This document shows positions 9,563-18,932 of a stretch of 60,627 nt of DNA, one piece after another. Each line of letters opens with the position of its first letter. Positions within the stretch are counted from its first letter, which is position 1. Source of the stretch: an uncultured Phocaeicola sp. Lineage in GTDB: Bacteria > Bacteroidota > Bacteroidia > Bacteroidales > Bacteroidaceae. Both the position numbers and the translations under genes were made by a program. Location of the stretch: NCBI GenBank assembly GCA_944321335.1, contig CALUKX010000010.1, forward strand, positions 1 through 60,627, given 5' to 3'. The notes under the pieces were generated by a model. It was not told the origin of the DNA, ran no database searches, and was given only the letters and a program-made list of their open reading frames with translations.

Positions 9563-9599
9563 TAAAAAGCACTGACTATATTTACGAATATATCCGAAG

Positions 9600-9635
9600 A
9601 AAGGTTGGAACACCATGTTCCAGCCTTTCTTTTTT
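9600..9635 (+). terminator. Rho-independent terminator
   Basis: A 12-bp stem (AAAGGTTGGAAC pairing with GTTCCAGCCTTT, one G-U pair), a five-base loop and then CTTTTTT. It ends the 9065-9562 gene. The same hairpin is 25 bases past the end of the minus-strand LruC gene and may also stop that transcript, though no U-run is present in that direction. Confidence 0.85.
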
Positions 9636-9652
9636 ATATCGATCCCGAAGAA

Positions 9653-11653
9653 TCACTGAGGCGCGACACTCTCGGGAGCCGCATACAGATGTTCATCCGC
9701 TCCATGCAGGTGCCAGTCGCTGATACCGTAGTTGGATCCCCATTCACCGAACCCGGGATACCCGGTTCCGATATTGTGACGCTCAACGGGCCATTTCCAG
9801 TTGCCTGCCACGACAATGGCCTGGGGTGCCTCGGCATAATCGGTCCCCGCTCCCGTTTCAGTATTGTAACGCCTGGGAACGGTCACTTCGCGTGTTTCAC
9901 CTCCCGACATCGGCACCCGGATACGGAACAACGAGGCTTCCCTGCCCAGCACAAACTTACTGCCTACAGCTACAGCCTTCCACGGAGTTCCCTGTTCATG
10001 GTCGCCCACGTAGGTACTTCCTATCCCATTGCCGGTATCGGTATTGATAAAGACATCAGTCGTGGTTCCGAACGCTTCATGCACCTCGTTCCACAAAGTC
10101 ACCACCTCGGTTTCCGCCGTTTCATCGCCTTTCGGGCAATACACCACCTTGGCCGGCAAGTTACCTCCGGCAGCACAAAGCTGTACATGAGCCGTAGACT
10201 GTCCGGCCACATGCGATATCCTCAACACCACATCATTGAAATCGAAGTCGCCGATGCTACCCATATCTTCGAAAGCCAAGGTATAAATCATCGGATCGGT
10301 ACGATGTTCTTCCGGGAAGATACCGGGCTCCACAAAGCCGTTCAGCAGAAACAGCACGTCGTTAAAATCCTTACCCCCATTCGAATTCAGCGAATAGTCG
10401 TCTTCGAATCCGATCAGGGCATATCCCTTGTATTGCAGACCGACAGTCAGCTCCCCCGAAGCCGAATTCTTGACGAAGAAGCTTTTCCGGGTGTTCAGAG
10501 CCGCCGCCGATGCGAACGTAAAACGCTCAATCTGCAGATAGGCCTTGTCGGACGGCGACAACGAGCGGTTTGAATAGCCCGCCTCCCAATTCGATGAGTT
10601 TACTGCCCCGTCGGCGGCAATGGAAGTATTGCAGGTATGGAAAAGCACGATGGTAAACCCCTTCGGGAAATTGTACGAAGCCTGTTCAACCCCATCCGCA
10701 TCCTTATAATAATAGATAAGGTGATAAGGGCTGCCCCCTATACGTCCGTCGGATACGGAAGCCGAAAGTTGCCGGGTATCAGGAATCAGATAATAACGGG
10801 GAATCTGCTTCAGATAAGCGCTGTTGCCGTCGGTACTGGTCAGATAATTCCTCAGAAGTGTCGGATAACGGTCGTCCGATACATAATAATAGCCTATCGC
10901 CGCCGTCTATGCCGTCTGTCCGCCCACATAAGTCAGCGTAACCGGCCCTCCCGTCGTGCGCAATACCACATAGTTCAATGCCCCCAACTGCTGCAGATGG
11001 TCGTAATTGTTTCCCGCCTCACGCATTACGGCGTTTCCTCCCGATGCTCCCCAAAGCAATTCATTGTACAGGCTTTGCGGCAGAGCAGCCGGATAATCCA
11101 CCACTCCGGGACGGACTGCAACTTCAGACAGAAGATAAGCATTGGGAACGGCTACATTCCGGACATTCCCGTAAAGGGTATTAGGCTTGAAATAAAGTGC
11201 GGTCTTCGAACCGTCGGGCACCGATGCATCCGTTGCCCGCGATTCCGTTCGGGAAACGGATCCCGTCATAGTTCTTCCCGCCATTACAGAAACCGGAAAG
11301 GTCTGAGGCAATCCCGTACCGCCTGTCAATGTCACCATTACCTCCGCACATCCGGCAGGCACATCCACATCCAGCCTGTTCATCCCGGCCTTCACCTCAA
11401 ATTCACCCAACAGCCGCAAGCGGTCTTCATAAGCGGCACGTATTGCAATCCGTCCATCAGACGGTACATCGATATCCAACCCCTTCGTTTCCGCCATGTT
11501 CCACGTCTGTTCCGGGTCCACCGGTCCGAACAATTTTTTCCACTCCTGATTATACTTCACCGTACCCGGGTCCTCGGCCAGGTACACATCCTCATTTCTA
11601 CATGCGGCCAGTATGCAGAAGAAACCACATGCCGGCAACATCATTTTTTTCAT
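9653..11653 (-). pseudogene. LruC-domain lipoprotein gene interrupted by an amber codon
   Basis: A single minus-strand frame of 667 codons with one TAG at 10907-10909 (codon 249). Codons on both sides stay in the same phase and both halves read as the same protein, so this is a nonsense change, not a frameshift. The N-terminus has a lipobox ending at C18 (ILAAC) followed by RNEDVYLAED. The C-terminal half has GFEDDYSLNSNGGKDFND (DUF4114-like) and FEDMGSIGDFDFNDVVL (LruC/DUF4842-like) Asp/Asn-rich motifs, probably calcium-binding. Surface-lipoprotein location is expected. Without readthrough only a 248-residue N-terminal piece is made. A one-base CAG-to-TAG change would explain it. Confidence 0.8.
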
Positions 11654-12011
11654 AAATAAATACAGTCCGGTAAATTAAAGAAATTCTGTTACTATCTCAT
11701 CCCTTCAACAAATTCCGGCACCGATTGTTCATTCACCTCCCCCCCATTTTCCTCCGAAATCCCTCTCCAAAGTATTCTACGGAACCCCGAACCCTTAATT
11801 AAGCTTAAAATACATTTATTTTACAAATAGCCAATATAAAAAAAGCGTACATTTACAGCTGACATGATGAGGCATTAATCCATCTGAAATAGACGATTAA
11901 TAATGTTTTGGTTGATAAAAGTAATGCAAAATGGGGTAATAAAAGGAATTGATACGACTTTTATCGGGTTGTATGTCCCCAAGGTATGCTTTGTGAGGAG
12001 AGGGTAATAAG
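11654..12011. other. Intergenic region upstream of the capsule operon
   Basis: 358 bases between the divergent LruC gene and upxY. It must hold the capsule promoter and the leader on which UpxY proteins act. TACATTTA at 11848-11855 resembles a -7 element but lacks a clear -33 partner. GTGAGGAGAGGG just before the upxY ATG looks like a ribosome binding site. I searched by eye for the inverted repeats of an invertible promoter and found none. Confidence 0.45.
11848..11855 (+). promoter_or_regulatory. Weak candidate -7 element for the capsule operon
   Basis: TACATTTA differs from TAnnTTTG in its last base. It would give an approximately 150-base leader before upxY, a length usual for UpxY-controlled operons. 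No good -33 element was found, so confidence is low. Confidence 0.2.
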
Positions 12012-12563
12012 ATGGAAACTGCAGATGATGAAAAAGGAAGAAATGAAAAATGGTATGTCCTGCGAGTAGTCTACTCACAGGAGATGAAAGTCAAGGCATA
12101 CCTCGACGAGCATGGAATAACCAACTTCATTCCGATGCATTACGTCGAAAAGATTATCAAGGGACAGGCACATAAGGTTCTCGCCCCGGTCATCCACAAC
12201 CTGATTTTCATCAGGGTCAGCCCTGAGATGATGACCGAACTGAAAACCGGACATCCCATCTCTCCGATAATCCGCTACATGATGAACAAGGAACACTCCA
12301 CCCCGCTTGTCGTTCCCGACAAGCAGATGGAGGATTTCATTGCAGTGGCAGGAAGCTATGAAGAACAGATTCTCTACCTTGACCCACAGGTTGCCAATCT
12401 CAAGGAAGGTTGCCGCGTAAAAGTCATCGGAGGTATCTGGGAAGGTATTGAAGGCAAGTTTGTCCGCATCAAACGCGGACTGAGGGTTATAGTTTCTCTA
12501 GAAGGTGTTGCAGCAGTCGCTACAGCCAGTCTCCACCCGTCGCTTGTTCAACGTATTGATTGA
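12012..12563 (+). CDS. upxY: UpxY-family transcription antiterminator (NusG paralogue)
   Basis: 183 residues. The NusG N-terminal domain runs from KWYVLRVVYSQEMKVKAYL to about residue 115, and a KOW-type segment follows around EGCRVKVIGGIWEGIEGK (about 135-155). In Bacteroides fragilis, UpxY proteins bind the leader of their own capsule operon and prevent early termination, and they are encoded first in that operon, as here. The next gene starts 51 bases downstream. The usual partner upxZ is absent. Confidence 0.9.
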   Translation: METADDEKGRNEKWYVLRVVYSQEMKVKAYLDEHGITNFIPMHYVEKIIKGQAHKVLAPVIHNLIFIRVSPEMMTELKTGHPISPIIRYMMNKEHSTPLVVPDKQMEDFIAVAGSYEEQILYLDPQVANLKEGCRVKVIGGIWEGIEGKFVRIKRGLRVIVSLEGVAAVATASLHPSLVQRID

Positions 12564-12614
12564 ATTTGAATCCATAATTATAAGAAAGGCACTATTACTA
12601 TAGAAAAAAATCAC

Positions 12615-14522
12615 ATGGCTAAATTTGGTTTGAAATACATCAAGCTATTCAACCGGCAGATTATAGCTATTTCCGACATCGTCATGTCGGTATTCTCCAG
12701 CTTCTTCAGCCTGCTGGCATTCCATTTCCTTCTGGAACTGGATCCTACCCCCCGATTGTCGTTATTGGCCATCGGTATCTCGTTCGTAGCCAGCCTGATC
12801 AGTGTACGCCTGTTCCGCACCTACCGTGGAATCGTACGATACACCACATTGGCCGAAACGCACCGGGTAGTCTATGCCATGATGCTCAAGGCCGGTATCT
12901 TCGCCGTAGTCTACAACCTGACACTCGATTATGTGGGTACATTCTTCTATACCCAAATCCTGTTCGACTTCATCCTCTCGTGCTTCCTGCTTGTGGCCTC
13001 CCGTGTCATGATCGTGAACTTCTACTATAACGTGATGCTACGTCTGTGGAAGAATTACCCCAATATCATGATCTACGGCCTCACCAGTGCTTCTGTGAGT
13101 CTGGCCAACTACATCCGCAGCAACAAGAGCATGAAGTTCAACATCGTCGGATTCATCACTGCCGAAAAGATTCTGAAGGATCGTGTGGTACTCGACTATC
13201 CGGTATTCTACGTACAGAATGAGCAGGAGGCCCAAACGGTACTGACCAAGCATCATATCAACAGCATTTTTTATACCAACCGTGATGCCTTGCGCCGTTC
13301 GGAAGAACTGATCGACCTGGCGGCCCGTCTGAATATCACTTTCCGTATCGCCCCGTTGCTCGAAGCCAACGCCCGTGAATCGCACAACATCCAGCTTCGC
13401 GACGTACAGATCGAAGACTTGCTGGGCCGTGAGGAAATCAAGATCAACCTGACCCATATCCTCGAACGTCTGGGCAACCGTACCGTTATGGTCACCGGAG
13501 CGGCAGGAAGTATCGGAAGCGAACTGTGCCGCCAGCTTTGCAACTTCCACGTCAAGAAGCTGATACTGGTCGACTTTTCTGAAACAGGCACGTTCAACAT
13601 CGACAACGAACTTCATGAAAAATATCCCGGACAGGATTTCCAGAGCATCATCGCCGATGTACGTAACCGCAACCGTATCGAGGCTATTATTCGCGAATAC
13701 CGTCCGCAGATTATCTTCCATGCGGCAGCCTACAAGCATGTGCCGCTCATGGAGAAATTCCCTTGTGAAGCCATTCTCGACAACATCGAAGGAACACGCA
13801 ACGTGGCCGATCTGGCGGTGGGATACAACGTAGAGAAATTCGTGATGATTTCCACCGACAAGGCTGTCCGCCCGAGCAATGTCATGGGAGCGACCAAGCG
13901 TATCTGCGAAATGTACATCCAGTCGCTGGGTAACGCCATCAAATTAGGTCTGGTGGAAGGATGTACTACCTTCATCACCACCCGTTTCGGCAACGTGCTG
14001 GGAAGCAACGGCAGTGTCATCCCCACCTTCCGTAAACAGATAGCCGAAGGCGGACCGATCACCATCACCCATCCCGACATCATCCGTTACTTCATGACCA
14101 TCCCCGAAGCCTGCCGGTTGGTATTCGAAGCCGCTTTCCTGGGTGAAGGCAACGATGTGTTCGTGTTCGACATGGGCAAGCCGGTGAAGATTCTCGACCT
14201 TGCCAAGAAGATGATCCTCCTTTCGGGTATGCGTGTAGACGAAGACATCAAGATAAAGGTCATCGGACTCCGACCGGGAGAAAAACTCTTTGAGGAACTT
14301 CTCTACCAGAAGGAAAACACACTGCCTACCGACAACGAGAAGATATTCCGTGCCAATACCATCGAATACGATTACGAGAGCCTCAAGAAACAGATCGAAG
14401 TCCTTTTCAACCATGCCCGCGCCAACGAAGTGGAAGAGGCGGTCAACCTGATGAAGCTCATCGTACCCGACTACAAGAGCCAACATTCCGAATTTGAAAA
14501 ATTAGATAAACAAACAGCTTAG
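12615..14522 (+). CDS. Membrane-bound UDP-N-acetylhexosamine 4,6-dehydratase (WbpM/PglF/CapD-like)
   Basis: 635 residues. The N-terminus holds four hydrophobic segments (about 12-115) and a degenerate CoA-binding-like domain; the C-terminal half is an extended SDR. VTGAAGSIGSELCRQL (about 292-307) is the NAD(P)-binding loop, and STDKAVRPSNVMGATKR carries the SDK/MGATKR active-site signature of WbpM-type enzymes. These make UDP-4-keto-6-deoxy-GlcNAc, the first step to bacillosamine, QuiNAc or FucNAc-type sugars. With the DegT enzyme at 16952 and the PglD-like protein at 56701 it would give a UDP-2,4-diamino sugar. Confidence 0.9.
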   Translation: MAKFGLKYIKLFNRQIIAISDIVMSVFSSFFSLLAFHFLLELDPTPRLSLLAIGISFVASLISVRLFRTYRGIVRYTTLAETHRVVYAMMLKAGIFAVVYNLTLDYVGTFFYTQILFDFILSCFLLVASRVMIVNFYYNVMLRLWKNYPNIMIYGLTSASVSLANYIRSNKSMKFNIVGFITAEKILKDRVVLDYPVFYVQNEQEAQTVLTKHHINSIFYTNRDALRRSEELIDLAARLNITFRIAPLLEANARESHNIQLRDVQIEDLLGREEIKINLTHILERLGNRTVMVTGAAGSIGSELCRQLCNFHVKKLILVDFSETGTFNIDNELHEKYPGQDFQSIIADVRNRNRIEAIIREYRPQIIFHAAAYKHVPLMEKFPCEAILDNIEGTRNVADLAVGYNVEKFVMISTDKAVRPSNVMGATKRICEMYIQSLGNAIKLGLVEGCTTFITTRFGNVLGSNGSVIPTFRKQIAEGGPITITHPDIIRYFMTIPEACRLVFEAAFLGEGNDVFVFDMGKPVKILDLAKKMILLSGMRVDEDIKIKVIGLRPGEKLFEELLYQKENTLPTDNEKIFRANTIEYDYESLKKQIEVLFNHARANEVEEAVNLMKLIVPDYKSQHSEFEKLDKQTA

Positions 14523-14549
14523 AATAATAACAACTAAAACAATACTATT

Positions 14550-15716
14550 ATGAGAAAAAAATCACTAGTGATTGCGTTCATCTTGCCCTTGACTTATGTG
14601 GGCACGACTATGGCACAAGAGTCTATAACGACTCAAACTATCGAAGTACAGAGTGACACCATCTACCCGGAATATGAGGTCTACGGAAAAAAATACAAGG
14701 AAAAGATTCTGAATCCTACCCGATTCCGCGACAACTGGTTTTTCGGTGTCGGTGTCGGTACGACCATCTCAATGTGTGAATTTGCAACCAGCAACGATTT
14801 CGTGAAACGTCTGCGTCCGGCAGGTATGATCTCTATCGGTAAGTGGATTTCCCCGTGGGGAGGTATCCGTCTGCAGGGAACCATGAGCCAGGGATACAGC
14901 CACTCCAACCCGGCAAGCGGCATCAACGATTCGTACCATTGGAGAAACTATACATTCTACGGCGACGGTATCTTTAACCTCACCAACCTGGTTCCGGGAT
15001 TCACCGCCGAATTCCGTCGTTTCCAGCTCATGGCCCTCGTCGGTGTGGGTGCGACCCATGTAGGCGACTATCAGGAGAAAGATTGGTACGGACAGGCCGG
15101 TGTCAGCACCAAGGGACGTAACCTCTTCACCTTCCACGCCGGACTTATCGCTTCCGTACGCTTGAGCAACCACTGGTGCTTCAACCTCGAAGCCAACGGT
15201 ACTATCCTCGACGGTTCGTACGGAGGTATTGAAGACGACAACAAGAACAACGGACTGATCAACGTGTTCGCCGGTCTGGTTTACCGTGTAAAGAACCACG
15301 ACGGCTCATACGGATTCACCTATGTACAGCGCAATACCGAAACCATCAAACAGCTCAATCAGGAAATCAACCGACTGCGTGCCGAAGTGAAGGCCGATAC
15401 CATCAAGGGTAAGGTAATCGACCTCAACCAACACACCACACTCATCTCATTCCAGCCGGGCAAGACCGAAATCGACCAGCTGCAGGAAGTGAACGTTTAT
15501 ACAGCCGCACAGGCCTATAACAAGGAACAGTGCGACGTCTATATCTCCCCCGACAGCGTCATAGAAAGCGAAGAGCAGTACAGCCAGCGTGCCAACAACA
15601 TCAAGGACGTACTTATGAAGCACTACAGCGTACCTGCCGACCGCATCCGCATCATAACCGACCGCAAGGAAGTGGAAGAAGTTCCGAACTGTGTCATCCT
15701 ATACATTGTAAAATAA
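14550..15716 (+). CDS. Outer-membrane beta-barrel protein with degenerate OmpA-like C-terminus
   Basis: 388 residues: a signal peptide ending near TTMAQ, an N-terminal barrel with alternating aromatic strands (RDNWFFGVGVG...), a short coiled stretch around KQLNQEINRLRAEVK, and a C-terminal domain. That domain keeps YSQRANNIKDVLMKHYSVPA, which aligns with the N..LS.RRA..V region of OmpA, but the peptidoglycan-binding Gly-x-x-Asp part has changed. It is a diverged sister of the next gene. Outer-membrane location is firm; the exact role in capsule assembly is not known. Confidence 0.75.
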   Translation: MRKKSLVIAFILPLTYVGTTMAQESITTQTIEVQSDTIYPEYEVYGKKYKEKILNPTRFRDNWFFGVGVGTTISMCEFATSNDFVKRLRPAGMISIGKWISPWGGIRLQGTMSQGYSHSNPASGINDSYHWRNYTFYGDGIFNLTNLVPGFTAEFRRFQLMALVGVGATHVGDYQEKDWYGQAGVSTKGRNLFTFHAGLIASVRLSNHWCFNLEANGTILDGSYGGIEDDNKNNGLINVFAGLVYRVKNHDGSYGFTYVQRNTETIKQLNQEINRLRAEVKADTIKGKVIDLNQHTTLISFQPGKTEIDQLQEVNVYTAAQAYNKEQCDVYISPDSVIESEEQYSQRANNIKDVLMKHYSVPADRIRIITDRKEVEEVPNCVILYIVK

Positions 15717-15734
15717 TCTAAATCACATACAGAC

Positions 15735-16952
15735 ATGAAAAAGATCATTCTATTGATACTCGCCGTAATCCTGGCATTTCCTACTTTTGCAAGCGACAGT
15801 GAAAAGAGGCCCAAATCGAAATACCTTTCAGCCGACTCCGTAACCACCTACCGCCACTACAAGTGGAGTGACAACTGGTTCATGGGATTCTTCGGCGGTG
15901 TAAACCATTCCCTTTCCGAAAACAACCGCTTCGGTAAGTTCAAGAAGAGCATGGGACCGGAAATCGGTTTCGGTATCGGTAAATATTTCTCTCCGTCGTT
16001 CGGTTTCCGTATGCGTACTTCCTGGGCCCAGCAGAAGAGCCGTGCCAATGCGGAAGCGATTGCAGCCTACCCGGATGTTTATGCAGGCAAGCATGACTTC
16101 TACCGTTTCAATATGGGTACCATCTTCTTCGACGCCCTGTTCAACTTCACCCAGATGTGTCACCCGATGCGACAGAGCCGTTTCAACATCATCGGTATAG
16201 CCGGTATCGGCGGTAACAGCACCTGGGGATTCAGCGACTATGTAAAGAATTGGCCTCAAAGTGGGTATGTAGTAGATACCAGCAGTGGAATCTATTTTGC
16301 CATGCATGCCGGCTTGCTTGCCAGCTACAAGCTGAGCGAACGTTGGGACATCGCTGCCGAAATCACGGCCAACGCAACCGACGACGCCTATAACGGTGTG
16401 AAGGATGACCGCCGTTACGACTGTTACGTATACGGAGTCATCGGTTTTATCCACCACTTCAAGGACCAGTACGGCGACCGTCGTTTCAAGACAGTTACCG
16501 TAACCAATCAGGCCGAAATCCAGCATCTCAACGAACAGATCAACGAGCTCCGGAAGCAACCGGCTCCGGTAGTACAGAAAGATACCATCCGCGAAAACGA
16601 AGTGCTCGACATGACTGTCAACTTCTATATCGACAAGTGGTACATTTCCGATCTGCAGCGTCCGAACATCCAGAAGGTTGTCGACTTCCTCAACGAACAT
16701 CCGGAAGTCAACCTCATCATCACGGGTTATGCCGACGTTCAGACAGCCTACCCGGCCTACAACTGGCGTCTGTCCATCCGTCGTGCCGAAGCCGTATACA
16801 AAGTGCTCGTAAACGACTACAACGTCAATCCGGACCGTATCCGTGTCGACTACAAGGGTGATACCATACAGCCGTACCAGATCAAGAACGAATGGAACCG
16901 TGTAGTAGTCTTCATCACTGAAAAACCGAAAGCAGAAAAAACTGAGAACTAA
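15735..16952 (+). CDS. OmpA-family outer-membrane protein
   Basis: 405 residues: signal peptide (cut near TFAS), beta-barrel beginning KWSDNWFMGFFGG, a coiled linker IQHLNEQINELRKQ, and a full C-terminal OmpA domain with LIITGYADVQTAYPAYNW and LSIRRAEAVYKVLV. The Asp and Arg that bind diaminopimelate in OmpA domains are present. It probably ties the outer membrane to peptidoglycan near the export machinery. Its TAA overlaps the ATG of the DegT gene by one base, so translation is coupled. Confidence 0.85.
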   Translation: MKKIILLILAVILAFPTFASDSEKRPKSKYLSADSVTTYRHYKWSDNWFMGFFGGVNHSLSENNRFGKFKKSMGPEIGFGIGKYFSPSFGFRMRTSWAQQKSRANAEAIAAYPDVYAGKHDFYRFNMGTIFFDALFNFTQMCHPMRQSRFNIIGIAGIGGNSTWGFSDYVKNWPQSGYVVDTSSGIYFAMHAGLLASYKLSERWDIAAEITANATDDAYNGVKDDRRYDCYVYGVIGFIHHFKDQYGDRRFKTVTVTNQAEIQHLNEQINELRKQPAPVVQKDTIRENEVLDMTVNFYIDKWYISDLQRPNIQKVVDFLNEHPEVNLIITGYADVQTAYPAYNWRLSIRRAEAVYKVLVNDYNVNPDRIRVDYKGDTIQPYQIKNEWNRVVVFITEKPKAEKTEN

Positions 16953-18112
16953 TGTCAAGACCCATTCTTTTGTCGCTCGCTCACATGAGCGGGAAAGAAG
17001 AACAATACATCCGTGAGGCATTCGAGACCAACTGGGTAGTCCCTTTGGGCCCGAATGTCGACGGGTTTGAAAAGGACCTGGAGAACTGGCTCTCCGCCAA
17101 GGCCGACCGTAAACTTCATGTAGTGGCCCTCAGTGCAGGTACTGCCGCCATCCACCTGGCCCTCGTCATGCTCGACGTACAGCCCGGCGATGAAGTGATC
17201 TGCCAGAGCTTCACTTTCTCCGCATCGGCCAACCCCATCTGTTACCAAGGAGCTGTCCCGGTATTCGTCGACAGCGAACCCGGCAGCTGGAACATGGATC
17301 CGGTCCTGCTCGAAGAAGCTATCCTTGACCGTCAGAAGAAGACCGGCAAGCTGCCGAAAGCCATCATACCGGTCCACCTGTACGGCACACCCGCCCGCAT
17401 GAACGAAATCTGCGCCGTTGCACAGAAATACGGCATCCCTGTGGTGGAAGACTCCGCCGAAGCCCAAGGATCGGTGTACGACGGCCGCTACTGCGGCACC
17501 TTAGGCACGTATGGGATCCTCTCCTTCAACGGTAACAAGATGATTACCACCAGCGGTGGAGGTGCCCTGATCTGCCCCACCAAGGAAGCAGCCGACCGTG
17601 TAAAGTTCTACGCTACCCAGGCACGTGAGAAATTCCCCTGGTACCAGCATGAAAAGATCGGCTACAACTACCGCCTGAGCAACATCTCCGCCGGTATCGG
17701 CCGTGGCCAGATGACGGTACTCGATGCCCACATCGCCCACCGCCGTGCCATCCATGCCCGATACGTAGAGGAACTGAAAGGACTTCCCGGAATCGAAGTA
17801 ATGCAACCCAAGGCAGATGCCGAAACCCATCCGAACTACTGGCTGAGCACCCTACTGGTACATCCCGAAGAAGCAGGCATCGGCTATCAAAAGTTGGCGG
17901 ACATCCTCAAGGAAAAACAGATCGAGACCCGTCCGCTCTGGAAACCTCTCCACTTGCAACCCGTCTTCAAGGATGCACCGAAATACATCAACGGCATCTC
18001 CGAAAAGAAATTCAAGGAAGGCCTCTGCCTCCCTTCCGGCCCGATGGTATCCCGTGATGACCAAAGCTTCATCATCGAAACCATCCGACAGACCATACAG
18101 AAAAACAACTAA
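16952..18112 (+). CDS. DegT/DnrJ/EryC1/StrS-family sugar aminotransferase (PglE-like)
   Basis: 386-residue PLP enzyme. The PLP lysine is K196 in FNGNKMITTSGGG, preceded by EDSAEAQGSVYDGRYCGTLG; substrate-side residues YNYRLSNISAGIGRGQ are typical. It probably transfers an amino group to the 4-keto sugar made by the dehydratase at 12615, giving a UDP-4-amino-4,6-dideoxy-GlcNAc. The PglE assignment rests on context and family features. Being in the G+C-rich flank, it belongs to the conserved part of the locus. Confidence 0.88.
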   Translation: MSRPILLSLAHMSGKEEQYIREAFETNWVVPLGPNVDGFEKDLENWLSAKADRKLHVVALSAGTAAIHLALVMLDVQPGDEVICQSFTFSASANPICYQGAVPVFVDSEPGSWNMDPVLLEEAILDRQKKTGKLPKAIIPVHLYGTPARMNEICAVAQKYGIPVVEDSAEAQGSVYDGRYCGTLGTYGILSFNGNKMITTSGGGALICPTKEAADRVKFYATQAREKFPWYQHEKIGYNYRLSNISAGIGRGQMTVLDAHIAHRRAIHARYVEELKGLPGIEVMQPKADAETHPNYWLSTLLVHPEEAGIGYQKLADILKEKQIETRPLWKPLHLQPVFKDAPKYINGISEKKFKEGLCLPSGPMVSRDDQSFIIETIRQTIQKNN

Positions 18113-18123
18113 CAATTACCGAT

Positions 18124-18924
18124 ATGAATAAGATAACACAACTCTTCTGCCTATTCATCCTCCTTATCCTGAGCTCGTGTGCAACACGCAAACAATACAT
18201 CTACTTTCAGGATATGGAAGAGCTCAAGGAATACCCTGTGTCACAGAAATACGAAGCGACCGTACACCGCGACGACCGACTGAGTATCACCGTCACCTGC
18301 AAGAACCCCGAACTGACCCTGCCGTTCAATATCCCGGGCAGCAGTGACTACAGCATCAGTGCCGACGGAAACATCAGTGCAGGTACCACCAGCAACGAGT
18401 CGAACAAAGGTTTTCTGGTCGATGTCAACGGATGCATCGACTACCCCATGCTCGGCAAGCTCCATGTGGAAGGATTGACCCGTAACCAGCTGAAGGAACT
18501 CATCCAGAACAAGCTGATTGCCGAAGACCTGATTAAGGACCCAATCGTTTCCGTCAATTTCCTCAATTTCAAGATTACCATGTTGGGAGAAGTAAACAGT
18601 CAAGGTACAATTCCCGTAAACGGCGACCGCATCACCCTGATCGATGCCATCGCACAAGCGGGCGGTCTGAAGACCTCATCAAAGATCAACCGCATTGCCG
18701 TAATCCGCGAATACGGCGACAAGCGGCGCATCCTCTTCCACGACCTGCGTTCGAAAGACATCTTCAACTCCCCATGCTACTACCTACAGCAGAACGACAT
18801 CGTGTATGTGGAACCGAACTTCACCCGTTCCATCGAAAATACCCAACGCCAATACAGCATTTTCACCATGGTCATGTCGTTCGTAACCACCATCACCTCA
18901 CTTTGTATCCTTGCCTTCAACTAA
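18124..18924 (+). CDS. Polysaccharide export outer-membrane lipoprotein (Wza family)
   Basis: 266 residues. A lipobox ends at C19 (ILSSC). The polysaccharide-export domain follows (YEATVHRDDRLSITV; YPMLGKLHVEGLTRNQLKE) and then one SLBB-type segment (EVNSQGTIPVNGDRITLIDA). The C-terminus has a hydrophobic helix that could form the outer-membrane barrel as in Wza. It would form the export channel with the Wzc-like protein encoded 9 bases downstream. It is shorter than E. coli Wza, as is usual in Bacteroidales. Confidence 0.9.
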   Translation: MNKITQLFCLFILLILSSCATRKQYIYFQDMEELKEYPVSQKYEATVHRDDRLSITVTCKNPELTLPFNIPGSSDYSISADGNISAGTTSNESNKGFLVDVNGCIDYPMLGKLHVEGLTRNQLKELIQNKLIAEDLIKDPIVSVNFLNFKITMLGEVNSQGTIPVNGDRITLIDAIAQAGGLKTSSKINRIAVIREYGDKRRILFHDLRSKDIFNSPCYYLQQNDIVYVEPNFTRSIENTQRQYSIFTMVMSFVTTITSLCILAFN

Positions 18925-18932
18925 CATAGCCT

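Noticed and set aside
9605-11659. Two long plus-strand open frames (9605-10573 and 10637-11659) opposite the LruC gene
   Set aside because: They are mirror frames of a G+C-rich coding strand, with no recognisable motif, signal sequence or sensible composition; the minus strand carries clear lipoprotein and LruC motifs.
11654-12011. Invertible capsule promoter
   Set aside because: Expected from other Bacteroidales capsule loci, but I found no pair of inverted repeats around the upstream region and no recombinase gene in the window.
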